In this document: one piece after another, positions 45,692 to 56,373 of the stretch
Numbering within the stretch: the first letter of the stretch is position 1
Layout of the letters: each line of letters begins with the position of its first letter
Assembly: GCF_028583425.1 (NCBI RefSeq)
Contig: NC_072802.1
Span: forward strand, 16,873,926 to 16,937,925
Direction of reading: 5' to 3'
DNA length: 64,000 bases
Source of the DNA: Eublepharis macularius
Taxonomy: Eukaryota > Chordata > Lepidosauria > Squamata > Eublepharidae
Program-made: the position numbers and the translations under genes
The notes under the pieces: model-generated
What the model was told of the DNA's origin: nothing
The model's input: only the letters and a program-made list of their open reading frames with translations
Databases searched by the model: none

Positions 45692-46474
45692 ATGTCGAAA
45701 AAAGAGTGGCAATCGGCAATAGAAAACTTGGACAAAAAACTTATAGACATGATGAAAGAACTTAAGGACACGAAATTGGAGCTTATTAAAGAGGTCAAGG
45801 AAGTTACACAGACAGTAAAGTCGGAGCTGTCAGAAGTGAAAAAAGGTGTGGAAACGATTAGCAGTGAATTACAAGGAACGCAGCAGAGAGTTAAAACAGT
45901 AGAAGACGCGATGGAGAATTTAATAGACACGCAACAAACAGAGATGAGGCTGGTGAAGGGGAGGATGTCAGTTGCAGAAACTAAACACATGGAGAAGCAG
46001 CTTCGTTTTCGTGGTCTGCCAGAAGTGGAAGGGAAGTCAGCGCAAGAACAGATGACTGAGGTGTTGGCTGATTACCTGGGGAAGGAGGAGGAGGAAATTG
46101 TGGCTATCCTAGATGTGGCGTATCGTGTGAACTCGAGAATTGCAACCCAGAGGAAACTACCAAGGGATGTGATTGTGCAGTTTACAACTAGAAATATGAA
46201 AGAGAGGATTGTGACCAAACAATTTCAAGATCCATTGGAGATTGATGGCAAGACGATTATTATAATGAAGGAACTGCCCAGATCAGTGTTATTGGACAGG
46301 AAAAAATATAGAGTGCTAATTCAGACTTTGAAGGACATGAATATCAGATACAGATGGGAGTTACCGGAAGGAGTGTCCTTTGAGTTTGGAGGGGCAAAAA
46401 AACGTATCAGATCTGAGCGGGAGATGGAGAGATTTATCAAGGACAATGAAAAAGACTTACCAACAAAACCATGA
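45692..46474 (+). CDS. L1 ORF1 protein (RNA-binding chaperone)
   Basis: 260 residues, uninterrupted. ORF1p coats L1 RNA as trimers in the cytoplasm and acts as a nucleic-acid chaperone during reverse transcription. Residues ~1-95 are Lys/Glu-rich with a heptad pattern (MSKKEWQSAIENLDKKLID onward), a coiled coil for trimerisation. Residues ~103-190 look like the L1 RRM (QLRFRGLPEVEGKSAQ, then LPRDVIVQFTTRNMKERI). Residues ~200-260 match the C-terminal domain (KKYRVLIQTLKDMNIRYRW, then VSFEFGGAKKRIRSE). The length is a little short against the human 338 residues, mostly in the coiled coil. The start follows a purine-rich CACGATG context. Its stop overlaps the ORF2 start by ATGA, so ORF2 would need re-initiation or a similar mechanism. 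Confidence 0.95.
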   Translation: MSKKEWQSAIENLDKKLIDMMKELKDTKLELIKEVKEVTQTVKSELSEVKKGVETISSELQGTQQRVKTVEDAMENLIDTQQTEMRLVKGRMSVAETKHMEKQLRFRGLPEVEGKSAQEQMTEVLADYLGKEEEEIVAILDVAYRVNSRIATQRKLPRDVIVQFTTRNMKERIVTKQFQDPLEIDGKTIIIMKELPRSVLLDRKKYRVLIQTLKDMNIRYRWELPEGVSFEFGGAKKRIRSEREMERFIKDNEKDLPTKP

Positions 46475-49400
46475 ATATGGAGTGTAAAGTATTATCTTGG
46501 AATATAAATGGACTAAACTCACCGAATAAGAGAAAAAATATTTTTCATTGGCTACTAAAACAAAAATGTGATATTGTTTGTTTGCAGGAGACCCACATTA
46601 GAAAACAGGATGTAAAATATTTAAAATCTGGAAAATTGGGCAAAGAATTTGTAGCGGCTTCCAACAAGAAAAAAAGAGGAGTGGTGTTGTATATAAAAGA
46701 GGAGCTGCAGCCAAAATTTGTTATGAGAGATGTGGAAGCTAGATTTGTAGCAGTGGAATGTAATTGGAACTTAAAGAGAGTGTTGGTAGTCGGACTTTAT
46801 GCACCTAACGGTGCAAAGGAAAGCTTCTTTGAGGACTTAAGGAAGCACCTAGACGATCTTGTATATGACCAGATAATTCTTGCTGGAGATTTCAATGGAG
46901 TGACAGATTTGGAATTAGACAAAAAGACTACAAAAGCACAAAAGAAAAGAGGACTATTGCCAAAGCTTTTTTTTGAGTTGATTCAACAAGAGACTCTCGA
47001 AGACGTATGGAGGAGAGAATATCCTAAAACCAAACAGTTTACTTTTTATTCTGCAAGGCATCTTACATTATCAAGAATTGATATGATCTGGGCCTCAAAG
47101 GACTTAGCGCTATGGACTAAGGAGGTAGAAATAATGCCGATGGTAGGCTCAGATCACAACCCAATTATGTGGAAATTTGGAAAAAGGAGAAAAAGGAAAG
47201 CCTGGAGAATAAATGAGGACCTGTTACAGGAAAGTGAGAATATGGAAACACTGAGAAGAGAGACTAAGTTTTTTATACAATACAACGTGAATAAAGAAGT
47301 ACCAACCAGTAAAGTTTGGGACGCGTACAAGGCGGTTGTAAGGGGCATACTAATGGACTTAAATGGTAGAGCAAGGAAAAAGAAAGAGGAGAAAAGACAA
47401 GAGATTGAGGAGAAAATAAAGGCCAAAGAAGTACAGTTAAAAAAGAGACCAGGGAAAAAGAAAGTACATCAGGAAATCAAAATTCTTCAAGAACAGTTAA
47501 CAGCAATGAGTAACAAAGAATTGGAGTGGAACCTTAAAAGACTGAATCAAAAAGCTTTTGAGGGTGCTAATAAACCTGGGAAATATTTGGCATGGCAATT
47601 AAAGAAGAAAAGGGAAAAGAAAATAATAAATAAAATTTGTGAAGAAAACAAAACGTATTTGGAGCAGACTACCATTAGCAGAGCCTTTTATAAATTTTAC
47701 GCTAAGCTGTATAATAAAAAAGAAGTAAACAAAGAATCAATAGCATCATATTTGGAGAAAACCAAACTTCCAGAGATCTCGGAAGCTTGGAGAAATAAGT
47801 TGAACAGTGAAGTAACTGATGAGGAAATAAATATGGCAATACAATCCGCAAATCTAGGAAAGGCGCCAGGGCCAGATGGACTTACGGCTAAATTTTATAA
47901 GACAATGGCCAATGAACTGGCACCATTCCTAAAAGAGGTGATGAACGGAGTTTTTAGGGATCAAAGAATTCCAGACACTTGGAGCGAAGCGAATATATCA
48001 TTGATCCCAAAAGAGGGCCAAGATCTGACTAGCGTGAAAAATTATAGGCCTATATCACTACTCAATAATGACTATAAAATTTTTGCGAAGATATTGGCGG
48101 AGAGATTGAAGGGGTGGCTCTCGGAAGTCATAGAGGAGGAACAAGCAGGCTTTTTGCCAGACAGACAAATAAGAGACAACTTAAGGACAGTGATCAATGC
48201 TATTGAATACTACGACAAGCGTTGTGACAAAGAGGTTGGTTTCTTCTTTGTAGACGCTGAAAAAGCGTTTGACAATTTAAACTGGGATTTTATGTTTGCC
48301 ACTATGGAAAAGCTACAACTGGGAGAAAGATTCGTCAGAGCAATCAAGGAAATCTATAGAGACCAGACTGCAGCAATTGTAGTGAATGATGAATTGACCA
48401 AAAAATTGACGATTAGTAAAGGAACAAGACAAGGTTGCCCGTTATCTCCATTGTTGTTCATTTTAGTATTGGAGATTCTGATGATACAAATTCGACAAGA
48501 TGAGGAAATACGAGGAATAAAAATAAAGGACTACTCATATAAGGTCAGAGCATTTGCAGACGACATAATGTTAATTGTAGAAGACCCACTGGAGAACATG
48601 CCAAAAGTGATAGGCAAGATCAAGGAGTTTGGAGATTTGGCAGGTTTCTTCATTAACAAAAAGAAGTCAAAGATATTATGCAAAAACATGACTAAGCAGA
48701 AACAACAATTGTTAATGGAAACAACGGATTGTGAAGTAACTAGTAAGGTGAAATACTTGGGAGTTGAGCTGACTGCAAAAAATATAGATTTGTTCAAGAA
48801 TAATTATGAAAAATTATGGACTCAGATAGAGAGAGACTTGATCAAATGGAATAGATTGAACCTGTCATGGTTGGGCAGGATTGCAGCAGTTAAGATGAAT
48901 GTGTTACCAAGAGTAATGTTTTTGTTACAGACAATACCAATCATCAGAGACTCTAAACAATTTGAAAAATGGCAGAGGAAAATATCAGATTTTGTTTGGG
49001 CAGGCAAGAAGCCTCGAGTGAAAGTAAAAGTTTTACAAGATGTAAAGGAGAGAGGCGGAATGCAACTGCCCAATCTGAGACTTTACCATGATGCAATCTG
49101 CCTAGTTTGGCTAAAAGAGTGGATGACACTAAAGAATAAGAAACTATTAGCCCTAGAGGGATATAAAAAAATTTTTGGATGGCACGCATACCTATGGCAT
49201 GACAAAGTAAAGGTCAACTCGATGTTCCTGCATCATTTTGTAAGGAGAAGTCTATTTACAATCTGGAAGAAGTATAGAACTTACTTACAAGAAGGAACCC
49301 CCTTGTGGGTGGTTCCATATGAGGTGATAGATCCGAGAGCTGTGGATAATGAACAACAATGTTTAACGTATAAAGAAATAACTAAGATTGAAGTATCTAA

Positions 49401-50232
49401 ACTTAGAATAAAGACGCAAGAGGAACTATCACCTAACTATGATTGGTTTCAGTATAGACAGATTAGAGACTTATACAACTCAGACTTTGCAAAAGGGGGC
49501 ATACGAACAGAGAACTCGGAACTAGAGCAGACCCTTCTTAAAGAAGACAAGAAAAGAATATCCAAGGTATACCAAGTATTGCTGAAATGGTATACTGAGG
49601 ATGAGATAGTTAAAACACAGATGGTGAAATGGGCTATAAATTTCAATAAAGAAATAACAATGGAGGCATGGGAATACTTGTGGAAAACTACAATGAAGAC
49701 AACGACATGTATTAATATTAAAGAGAACATTTTCAAAATGATCTATCGTTGGTACATGACACCAAAGAAGATTGCGCTAGGGAATTTGAATACTTCTAAT
49801 AAATGCTGGAAATGTAAGAAACATGAGGGCTCCCTCTATCATATGTGGTGGTCGTGTGAGGTAGCTAGGCAGTTCTGGGGGGAAATAATAAGAGAAATGA
49901 GTGAAATTTTACAGTTTCAAATAAATAAGAACCCAGAACTCCTGCTGCTAAACTTGGGAATGGAGGGAATTCCAGCCCATCATAGGACGTTGATTTTTTA
50001 TATGACTGCAGCAGCTAGACTTTTGTATGCGCAGAAATGGAAAGTACAAGAAGTACCAACTATTGAAGATTGGATCTACAAATTGCTGTATATGGCTGAA
50101 ATGGACAAGATGACAAGAAAACTGAGAGATCTGGACTCAGGGCAGTTCAACACAGACTGGGAGAAGCTGAAACAATACCTGGAGAAGAAATGGGAGGTGG
50201 GAGGAAAACTGTGGCAGTTTGAGAACTACTGA
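46471..50232 (+). CDS. L1 ORF2 protein (endonuclease and reverse transcriptase)
   Basis: 1253 residues without a stop, close to the usual ~1275. It nicks target DNA and copies L1 RNA there. Apurinic-type endonuclease: WNINGLN (~10-16), QETH with E40, LAGDFNG with D140 and N142, SDH at 227-229. Reverse transcriptase: GKAPGPDGL, LIPKEGQDLTSVKNYRPISL, QAGFLPDRQIRDN, FFVDAEKAFD, SKGTRQGCPLSPLLF and the catalytic FADD at 695-698. C-terminal: CWKCKKHEGSLYHMWWSC, a CX2CX8HX4C cluster. All catalytic residues I can place are present, so the protein may be active. Translation starts within the ORF1 stop (ATGA) and the next ATG is two codons on. The 2717-3724 fragment comes from a related, older subfamily. 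Confidence 0.97.
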   Translation: MNMECKVLSWNINGLNSPNKRKNIFHWLLKQKCDIVCLQETHIRKQDVKYLKSGKLGKEFVAASNKKKRGVVLYIKEELQPKFVMRDVEARFVAVECNWNLKRVLVVGLYAPNGAKESFFEDLRKHLDDLVYDQIILAGDFNGVTDLELDKKTTKAQKKRGLLPKLFFELIQQETLEDVWRREYPKTKQFTFYSARHLTLSRIDMIWASKDLALWTKEVEIMPMVGSDHNPIMWKFGKRRKRKAWRINEDLLQESENMETLRRETKFFIQYNVNKEVPTSKVWDAYKAVVRGILMDLNGRARKKKEEKRQEIEEKIKAKEVQLKKRPGKKKVHQEIKILQEQLTAMSNKELEWNLKRLNQKAFEGANKPGKYLAWQLKKKREKKIINKICEENKTYLEQTTISRAFYKFYAKLYNKKEVNKESIASYLEKTKLPEISEAWRNKLNSEVTDEEINMAIQSANLGKAPGPDGLTAKFYKTMANELAPFLKEVMNGVFRDQRIPDTWSEANISLIPKEGQDLTSVKNYRPISLLNNDYKIFAKILAERLKGWLSEVIEEEQAGFLPDRQIRDNLRTVINAIEYYDKRCDKEVGFFFVDAEKAFDNLNWDFMFATMEKLQLGERFVRAIKEIYRDQTAAIVVNDELTKKLTISKGTRQGCPLSPLLFILVLEILMIQIRQDEEIRGIKIKDYSYKVRAFADDIMLIVEDPLENMPKVIGKIKEFGDLAGFFINKKKSKILCKNMTKQKQQLLMETTDCEVTSKVKYLGVELTAKNIDLFKNNYEKLWTQIERDLIKWNRLNLSWLGRIAAVKMNVLPRVMFLLQTIPIIRDSKQFEKWQRKISDFVWAGKKPRVKVKVLQDVKERGGMQLPNLRLYHDAICLVWLKEWMTLKNKKLLALEGYKKIFGWHAYLWHDKVKVNSMFLHHFVRRSLFTIWKKYRTYLQEGTPLWVVPYEVIDPRAVDNEQQCLTYKEITKIEVSKLRIKTQEELSPNYDWFQYRQIRDLYNSDFAKGGIRTENSELEQTLLKEDKKRISKVYQVLLKWYTEDEIVKTQMVKWAINFNKEITMEAWEYLWKTTMKTTTCINIKENIFKMIYRWYMTPKKIALGNLNTSNKCWKCKKHEGSLYHMWWSCEVARQFWGEIIREMSEILQFQINKNPELLLLNLGMEGIPAHHRTLIFYMTAAARLLYAQKWKVQEVPTIEDWIYKLLYMAEMDKMTRKLRDLDSGQFNTDWEKLKQYLEKKWEVGGKLWQFENY

Positions 50233-50890
50233 AATATAATAAAAGTATAAAAGAGAGGGGTGACTTTACCGGGGGAGGAAGAGAAATGTGAATTTATAAG
50301 CAGTTAGATTAATTGATTGAGATATATATAGATATGTATAGGTCAACTGATAGAGAATAATTAATGATAAGGTTTAAACATGAGGATTGACTAACTAACA
50401 ATATTTTCTTTCTTTGACAAGATTTATATGCACCAAACTGAATGTATAGAAGAGTTAAATTGATTGAGTATCTGAGGAGTTATATAGAATTACCATAAAA
50501 AGTTGAAATGAGTAATATATAGAGAACAAATCAAATTGTTTGATTTAAATGTGGGAAATTTTTATGGTTTATGATATATAGGTTTATATAGAATTATTCA
50601 AAACTGGAAAATGGGATAAATTGTTTATCTAAAGACGTATAGTTTGGGTGTATAATAATTAAAGGAGTTAATGATGCACTGCTTAATATAATGGAGAATG
50701 TATATCTGTTTTAGACAGAGGAATTTAATAGAAGTAAGGGAAAAGGGACAGAGGGTGGGAAAGCTGTTGGAAGTCAACAAAAGGGGGGGAAAGGGAGGGG
50801 GTTAGAAACGAAAAATTAGGGGAAAATTGATTGTAATGTAAAAATAAAAATGTTCTAACCCAATAAAAAATTTTTCAAAAAAAAAAAAAA
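50233..50890 (+). terminator. L1 3' UTR and polyadenylation region
   Basis: AT-rich 3' UTR, then a purine/G-rich tract (GGGACAGAGGGTGGGAAAGC and AAAGGGGGGGAAAGGGAGG), then CCAATAAAAAATTTTTC and an A-tail of about 14. AATAAA sits 13-18 bases before the tail. Confidence 0.85.
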
Positions 50891-51274
50891 GAAAATGCAG
50901 AGTCCACACGCACTCCTCAAAAGTGCTTACCTTGCAGTTTGGGAGGGGAGGTCAGGCACTTTCATCATTGTCGCCCCCCCCCCCTTTTCTTTCTTGTGCG
51001 ATTGCATGTTGAGAGTTTCGGGGCAGAGACTAGGCTGTGATGGGGCGATTCTTTAGAGCGCTTTAACCATTCACATGCCCAAGAATGCAGAAGCACTCTG
51101 TCAGCCCATGGCAAAAGAAAAGACCAGAGCACATACGGTCCCAGAAAAGGCACTGAAAAAACCAAAACCATGCAGGCTGCAAGCCTTTTGCAAATGGAGA
51201 TGTCTGGAATCGTGGGGGAAATCTGCCAGCATTCTGTGAGTGGGCCACCCCTGTAAGGACGTGTGGAAACAGCC

Positions 51275-52732
51275 TTCCTCTCCCTTGCAGCTGTGCACAA
51301 AAGGAAGGGAATACTTATACATAGCAATATGCCAGATGGGTGCCTATTGCCAGCAAACTAAGGTTTGTTGTGACATTTGAGTATAACCTATGTTAGATGT
51401 AAAACACAAAAGAACAGCTATGTTTCTTGGATACCAGTAAATGTGTTCAAGCTCCTATATGATCAGGTACAAAGTGCTGAAAGTCCTTTTATCACTTGTT
51501 TGGAATGTGTTTTCACTGTGGCTTTAATAAATGGTGTGTGTGTGTGTGTGTGTGAGCACGTGTGCACGTGGGTAGACAGATTTTCCTCATGTTCTTGCCA
51601 CAGTCTAAGTCAGGGGAAGGTGAAGTGGAAAGTTTGGTATGAAGCTTCAGAGAGGAACAGATTTCTGTATTTCTCTCTCCTTTCAAATCTTAAGGAGCTC
51701 TCTGTGTAGATATCTCCCCAACGTCTCTTGTTTGGAAGCAGGAACCATCAAAAGAGATTCGTTTTCCTTTTGCAGTTCAATAAACCATCTGTTATCTCCC
51801 ACTGCTGAATCAAAGAATATGTTTGTCAACACAGAATATTTTTTAAATATACTTTTTAAAAAATAGCCTGCAATACTCCAAGTGTTTAATATTGGCATCC
51901 CTATAGTATGCTACTATTCGCGAAAACAATCTTAGAAAACAAATTGCATACATTTATTTAAATGTCTTTTCCCTGTGCCTGGAACAGATTTCTTTGTTTC
52001 CCTCCAAAAACTTTTTTTTGAAATGTTCTGCAACATTTTTTTTTTCCTGGCTGCTTTCTACCATGCTTGCTGGTCAGAATTAAAAAAGAATCAACATTGA
52101 AAACAGAATTGGTCCACTGGGAGAGCATTATTTAAGTTAACAGTTCCACAAGAGAGTTATCAAGGATCAAATGCTGTGCTGCTTCTCGAGTGCCCAACTC
52201 ACAATAGACGAAAGCTTTGAAGGAGATTTCATTGGAGACTCAGCACGGTTGGACAAGCCAAGACTGAGCAAATAAGGAAATGACATGAAAGGACTGTAAA
52301 TATTCCAGTAGGAATGTACAAGAGCCGAAGGCAGAAAGCACCGTGAGGCAATTGAACCTTGTAACACAAATTAAGAGCTGGCAGACCATTTTGTTTTATT
52401 TTCCTTGAGAATTTCAAAACCTGACTAAATACAAGCAGAGATTCAATAGTGAACATCTCCAGAGTCATCCTGAGCCATTGTCCGCTTGACCACAGTAAAG
52501 AACTCAGCTGATTGATTGCCGTTATAAGCAAACCCAAGCAAAAGCGCTTTGGTTGCCTGGTACAAGGGATGTAAATTATGCCAAGAACAGGGAATTAAGA
52601 TAAGGAAGGGCTCAGCATGCACTCCTGCACACCAAGAACATCCCAAGATGGCAATGAAACTTGGAGTTGGCTTATGCTGTTTTGCTGGGGAGGGTGAACA
52701 AGTAGCATAAATATTAGAAGTCCTGTGAAGAA
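51275..52732. other. No gene seen (TENM1 intron)
   Basis: Unique-looking sequence apart from a (GT)n run at 51534-51555. No repeat family or exon recognised. Confidence 0.5.
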
Positions 52733-53280
52733 AGGTTGAAGGAGCTCAGTATGTTTAGCCAAGAGAGGAGACAACTGAGAGGTGATATGATAACCATCTT
52801 CAAGTACTTGAAGGGCTGTCCTATAGAGGATGGTGTGGATCAGAACCAATAGGTTGAAATTAAGAGTTTTCAGCTAAACATTAGGAAGAACTTCTGACAG
52901 TTAGTGCAGCCTCTGGGTGGAACAGGCTTCCTCGGGAGGTGGTGGGCTCTCCTACTTTGGAGGTTTTTAAGTTGCCATCTGACAGCAATGCTGATTCTGT
53001 GAACCTCAGCAGATCGTGAGAGAGAGGGCAGGAAGGGTTCTCATGGCCCCTTCTTACATGCCCAGGATAATGCCAATCACCATCTTGGGGTCAGGTAGCA
53101 ATTTTCCCTAGGCCAGTTCAGCTAGGGATCCTGATGGCGTTTTGCCATGTTCTGGGCATGGAGCAAGGGTCGCTGGGTGTGTGTATGGGTGGGGAGGTAG
53201 TTGTGAATTTCCTGCATTGTGCAGGGGGTTGGACTAGATGACCCTGGAGGTCCCTTCCAGCCCTATGGTTCTGTGATGCT
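52733..53280 (+). mobile_element. 5'-truncated CR1 LINE (3' end)
   Basis: Amniote CR1-type 3' region: GAGAGGTGATATGATAACCA, ATCTTCAAGTACTTGAAGGG, TAGGAAGAACTTCTGACAG, AACAGGCTTCCTCGGGAGG, GGGTTGGACTAGATGACCC and the GGTCCCTTCCAGCCCTATGG ending with short TTCTGTGATGCT repeats instead of an A-tail. Non-coding remnant. Confidence 0.9.
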
Positions 53281-53464
53281 TGTATGTACTTATAACTATG
53301 CAGATGAAGAATACCACCTGGTAGGATCCCTATGTCTATCCAGCCAGGTAGACTTCTGGATGACTCCCCTCCCCGCCATAATTGATTGTTTATTGGTTCA
53401 ATGAACAAATGCCGGCATTCACCAGGGCAAATGGTTTTGGTGTGCTTTTTTGGTGAGCTTCAAG

Positions 53465-53940
53465 TAGGGTTGCCAGGCCCCTCCTGGCAACTGGCGGTAG
53501 GGAAGGAGGTGGGGGGAAGTACCTCTTGTGTTTTTCTTATTAGAAGAGCAGTGTATAAGTGCTATTATTATTAATTAATAATTAAAACATCTGTATACCA
53601 CCTTTCCACCCAAAATAGAGTTCCCAAGGTATCAAACAATAAAACACTAAAAATCACTTTTTTCCTTTGTGTGCCAATGACATCACTTCCAGTACAACCA
53701 GGAGCAACATCACTGAGTCCCAATCAGTCCAAAACATAGTGTCGGCATGATGATGTCACTTTCAATCACGTTGGAAGTGACATCATCAGTGGGAGCACAC
53801 GTGCAGCCATTTTCCCAGCTTGTTTGCCGATGCTAGGCAGTCTCTGGGTGGCAAGCCCCCTCCCATTGATTGTCAGCGATTGGTGGGCAGAGGCGGGGAT
53901 CCACAGGAGATTGCATATCACCAGTGGGCACCTGGGAACT
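53465..53940. mobile_element. Unclassified interspersed repeat, interrupted
   Basis: Starts AGGGTTGCCAGGCCCCTCC and carries ATGACATCACTTCCAGTAC and GAAGTGACATCATCAGTG words like those at 21780 and 54190. A (ATT)n SINE-like patch lies near 53530-53580. Confidence 0.45.
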
Positions 53941-54189
53941 CTAGCTTCAACTGAGATAATACCTAGTCTCTTAATCAGAAAAATCATTGCATTGAAGTCC
54001 TGGGATGGTCAAAGTTTTATTATAAGCAATTGTATTCTGAAAATATAGGGCATTTGTCAAAGCAAATCTTACCAGAAGGCTTGCCAGTTTTCAAAGAAAG
54101 CTATCGTGTTCTTAGGTGTATATACTGATCTGCTCCACAGGCTGGATTTTCATGTTCATTTTGGGCACGGTATGCCTGACCATTCGGCT

Positions 54190-54562
54190 TGCCAGGTGCC
54201 TACTAGAGGTGGGCAAACTCCTGGTGGCTTTCCCCTCTGCCTGCCAGTTGCTGGTGATCAGCGAGAGGTGGCAAGCCACCTGGTAGTTGCCTGCCACCAG
54301 GGCAGATGGGCGACGTGCCCTCCCAGCTGTCATGTGATGATACCACTTCAGGAAATGATGTCATTCCACTGTAGGGCTGAAATTGTTTGGGGCCAAAATT
54401 GGCCCTGTGCGAAGTGGGAGCACTCCCATGGCCAGCTGATGGTGTCTCTTTTGGAAGTGACATCATTGTGCACCAGCCAGGAGTGCACGTGCACAAAGAT
54501 TGAAGCCCAGTAAGTACCAGTGCTCCTCCCACTGGTGGCCAAGTAGACCTGGCAACTCTGCT
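54190..54562. mobile_element. Unclassified GC-richer interspersed repeat
   Basis: TTGCCAGGTGCCTACTAGAG at the left and ACCTGGCAACTCTGC at the right are inverted. The interior words GAAATGATGTCATTCCAC and GGAAGTGACATCATTGTG are partly complementary, as in the related copies at 21780 and 53465. Confidence 0.5.
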
Positions 54563-55772
54563 TACCATGGTTTGCCCATTATTGCCCCATTGCTTCTGAA
54601 TACACCCCAAATGAAATCAGAAGTTATATTACATGGAGGCATCATCTTTAGAAGGAACATTAATACCAGGAAAATGACCAGTTATTCTCACAGTCATTTA
54701 AAATGGCAAAGCCGTCATAGGAGAAGATGGTCTTAAACGGTCATTGATCATCTCAGTTCTGATTGCTTAGGCCCTTGGCCTGTTGTGATATTATTACCCC
54801 ACCCTCATTTATTACATGATCACAGGATCTCCCATCTTTCCCCCAGCCTTCCTAATAGAACGTTGACCAGAATTAGGACAGCAGACTTCTGTGTGAAAGC
54901 TTCACATTAAATCTGGAAGAAAAGCACCAAGGAAGAGAGAAAAAGACCAAAAAAAAAAAAAACAGAGAGAGGTTCCAATTTAAACAAACGACTGCTTGTA
55001 AATCAACTAGCTACTAAAAACAAATATGTAGTGTTCTCTCAGTGCAATGAAGAATGGGGACATGCAGAACAAATATTATGGATTTTCATTGAAGGGTATG
55101 TGAAGCCTAAAATACTAACATAAATTAGTTTCACAATTTTTGGCTAAAATGAACTGGGTAGGATAAGAATGAACCGAATGCCCCAGTACAGCATCAGAAA
55201 ATACTGGATCGGATTAAATGAATTAAATGGGAAAGAAGGTCCTGGTCCAGATGGTATAGCGAATTATAAGAAATTCATTTGAATTTTAGATTCACAGTTA
55301 ACAGAACTTTGGCTTGGAATACCACCTAAATCCTAGATAAAAGCAAAAATAGTTTTAATCTGCGAAGAGATTCAACAAAAACTGATTCCTTTAGACCCAT
55401 ACTCCTGTTAAGTACTTATTTTATAAAATATTAACAGAATTTTTTAACTAGGAAATTAAATGAGATGGGAAAGAAATATATCCATGGAGACCAAGCATGA
55501 TTCATTCATAAGGGAAATGCTTTGATAATATACCAAGAGCAATTAACGGGGATTAAGGGTAAGTAATGAATTATGGGTACCCCTACATGTTTCTTCGTAA
55601 ATGCTAATAAGCATTTTATTAGGTAGAATGACCACATTTTGCTTGAAGTGGTAGAGACCATTGAAATTATACATAGAAACCCGATCTAAGTGATACATTC
55701 CATTTAGTGGTAAATGAGACACAGACAGAGATATCGGCATTCCTTATCAATTGCTTTCACCATTGTACTATC
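54563..55772. other. No gene seen; possible old LINE debris near 55190-55400
   Basis: GAAAGAAGGTCCTGGTCCAG, then ATGGTATAGCGAATTATAAG, reads GKEGPGPDGIANYKKF, resembling the GKAPGPDG motif of LINE reverse transcriptases. The next 300 bases (around TTTAGACCCATACTCCTGTT) could be a decayed L1 RT in damaged frames. Nothing else recognised. Confidence 0.5.
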
Positions 55773-55988
55773 TAGGGTTGCCAGCCTCCAGGTGAGGCCT
55801 GGAGTTCTCCTTGGTTTACATCTGATCTCTAAGACTACAGCTGATCTCTAGACTACAGAGATTAGTTCTCCTAAAGAAAATGGAAACTTTGGAGGTGAAC
55901 CCTGTGGCGTCATACCTTTCTGAATCCCTTTCCTAGGCTCCACCCCCCAAATCTCCAGGAATTTCCCAGTCCAGAGCTGGCAACCCTA
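55773..55988. mobile_element. Short TIR element, AGGGTTGCCA family
   Basis: TAGGGTTGCCAGCCTCCAGG at the left and GCTGGCAACCCTA at the right are perfect inverted ends over 13 bases. Interior GAAAATGGAAACTTTGGAGG, CTCCACCCCCCAAATCTCCA and GGAATTTCCC. TC lies just outside on both sides, so the duplication is unclear. Confidence 0.85.
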
Positions 55989-56153
55989 TCCCCTGTTTTC
56001 ATTTGTTTTCTGAATAAAAGCAAGCAGCAAGGGAACGAAAGCAAAAAAACTAGCACATAATGTTAACTGTGGAGCAGGCAGTATTTCATTGCCTCTGCAG
56101 GATTTTCTGAATAATTATTGCGTGACACAAGGCAGTGTATGAAGCAGTGTATT

Positions 56154-56373
56154 CTAGGGTTGCCAACTTCCAGGTAGAGGCTGGAGTTTTGCTGGGATTA
56201 CAGTGGGTCTCCAGACTAAAGAGATCAGTTCCCCTTGAGTTAATAGTAGCTTTGGAGAACAGACTGTATGTCATCATATCCCTTGAGAGCTCCCTGTTGG
56301 CCCTGAACTCCACCCTCCTTAGGCACCAACAGCTGGTCTCCTGGAATCTTCCAAGCCAGAGCTGCCAACTGTA
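56154..56373. mobile_element. Short TIR element, AGGGTTGCCA family
   Basis: TAGGGTTGCCAACTTCCAGG at the left, the degenerate GAGCTGCCAACTGTA at the right, and GAGATCAGTTCCCCTTGAG and CTGAACTCCACCCTCC inside. Confidence 0.75.

Larger units (their letters stand above)
44782..50889 (+). mobile_element. Full-length L1 retrotransposon with intact ORF1 and ORF2
   Basis: About 6.1 kb: a GC-rich 5' UTR starting GACTTCCGG, ORF1 (45692-46474), ORF2 (46471-50232), a ~650-bp 3' UTR with a G-rich tract (50738-50810), AATAAA-like AACCCAATAAAAAATT and an A-tail to 50890. A 16-bp direct repeat AGAAAATGCAGAGTCC lies at 44766-44781 and 50890-50905 with no mismatch (the A at 50890 is shared with the tail). Intact frames, complete 5' end and perfect duplication indicate a recent retrotransposition. 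It lies in sense orientation in the TENM1 intron, 5.5 kb downstream of the first coding exon. Confidence 0.97.
44697..51274. mobile_element. GGCC-end TIR element, split by the full-length L1
   Basis: Left end GGCCATTTCCACACAGCC and right end (complement) GGCTGTTTCCACACGTCC are inverted, with TTT and TTC outside. Without L1 and one target copy the element is about 454 bp. Its right part (CAGAAGCACTCTGTCAGCCC, GCAAATGGAGATGTCTGGAA, CCAGCATTCTGTGAGTGGGC) matches the element at 8069 (GCAAACGGAGATGTCTGGAT, CAGTGTTCTGTGAGTGGGCC). Confidence 0.8.
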
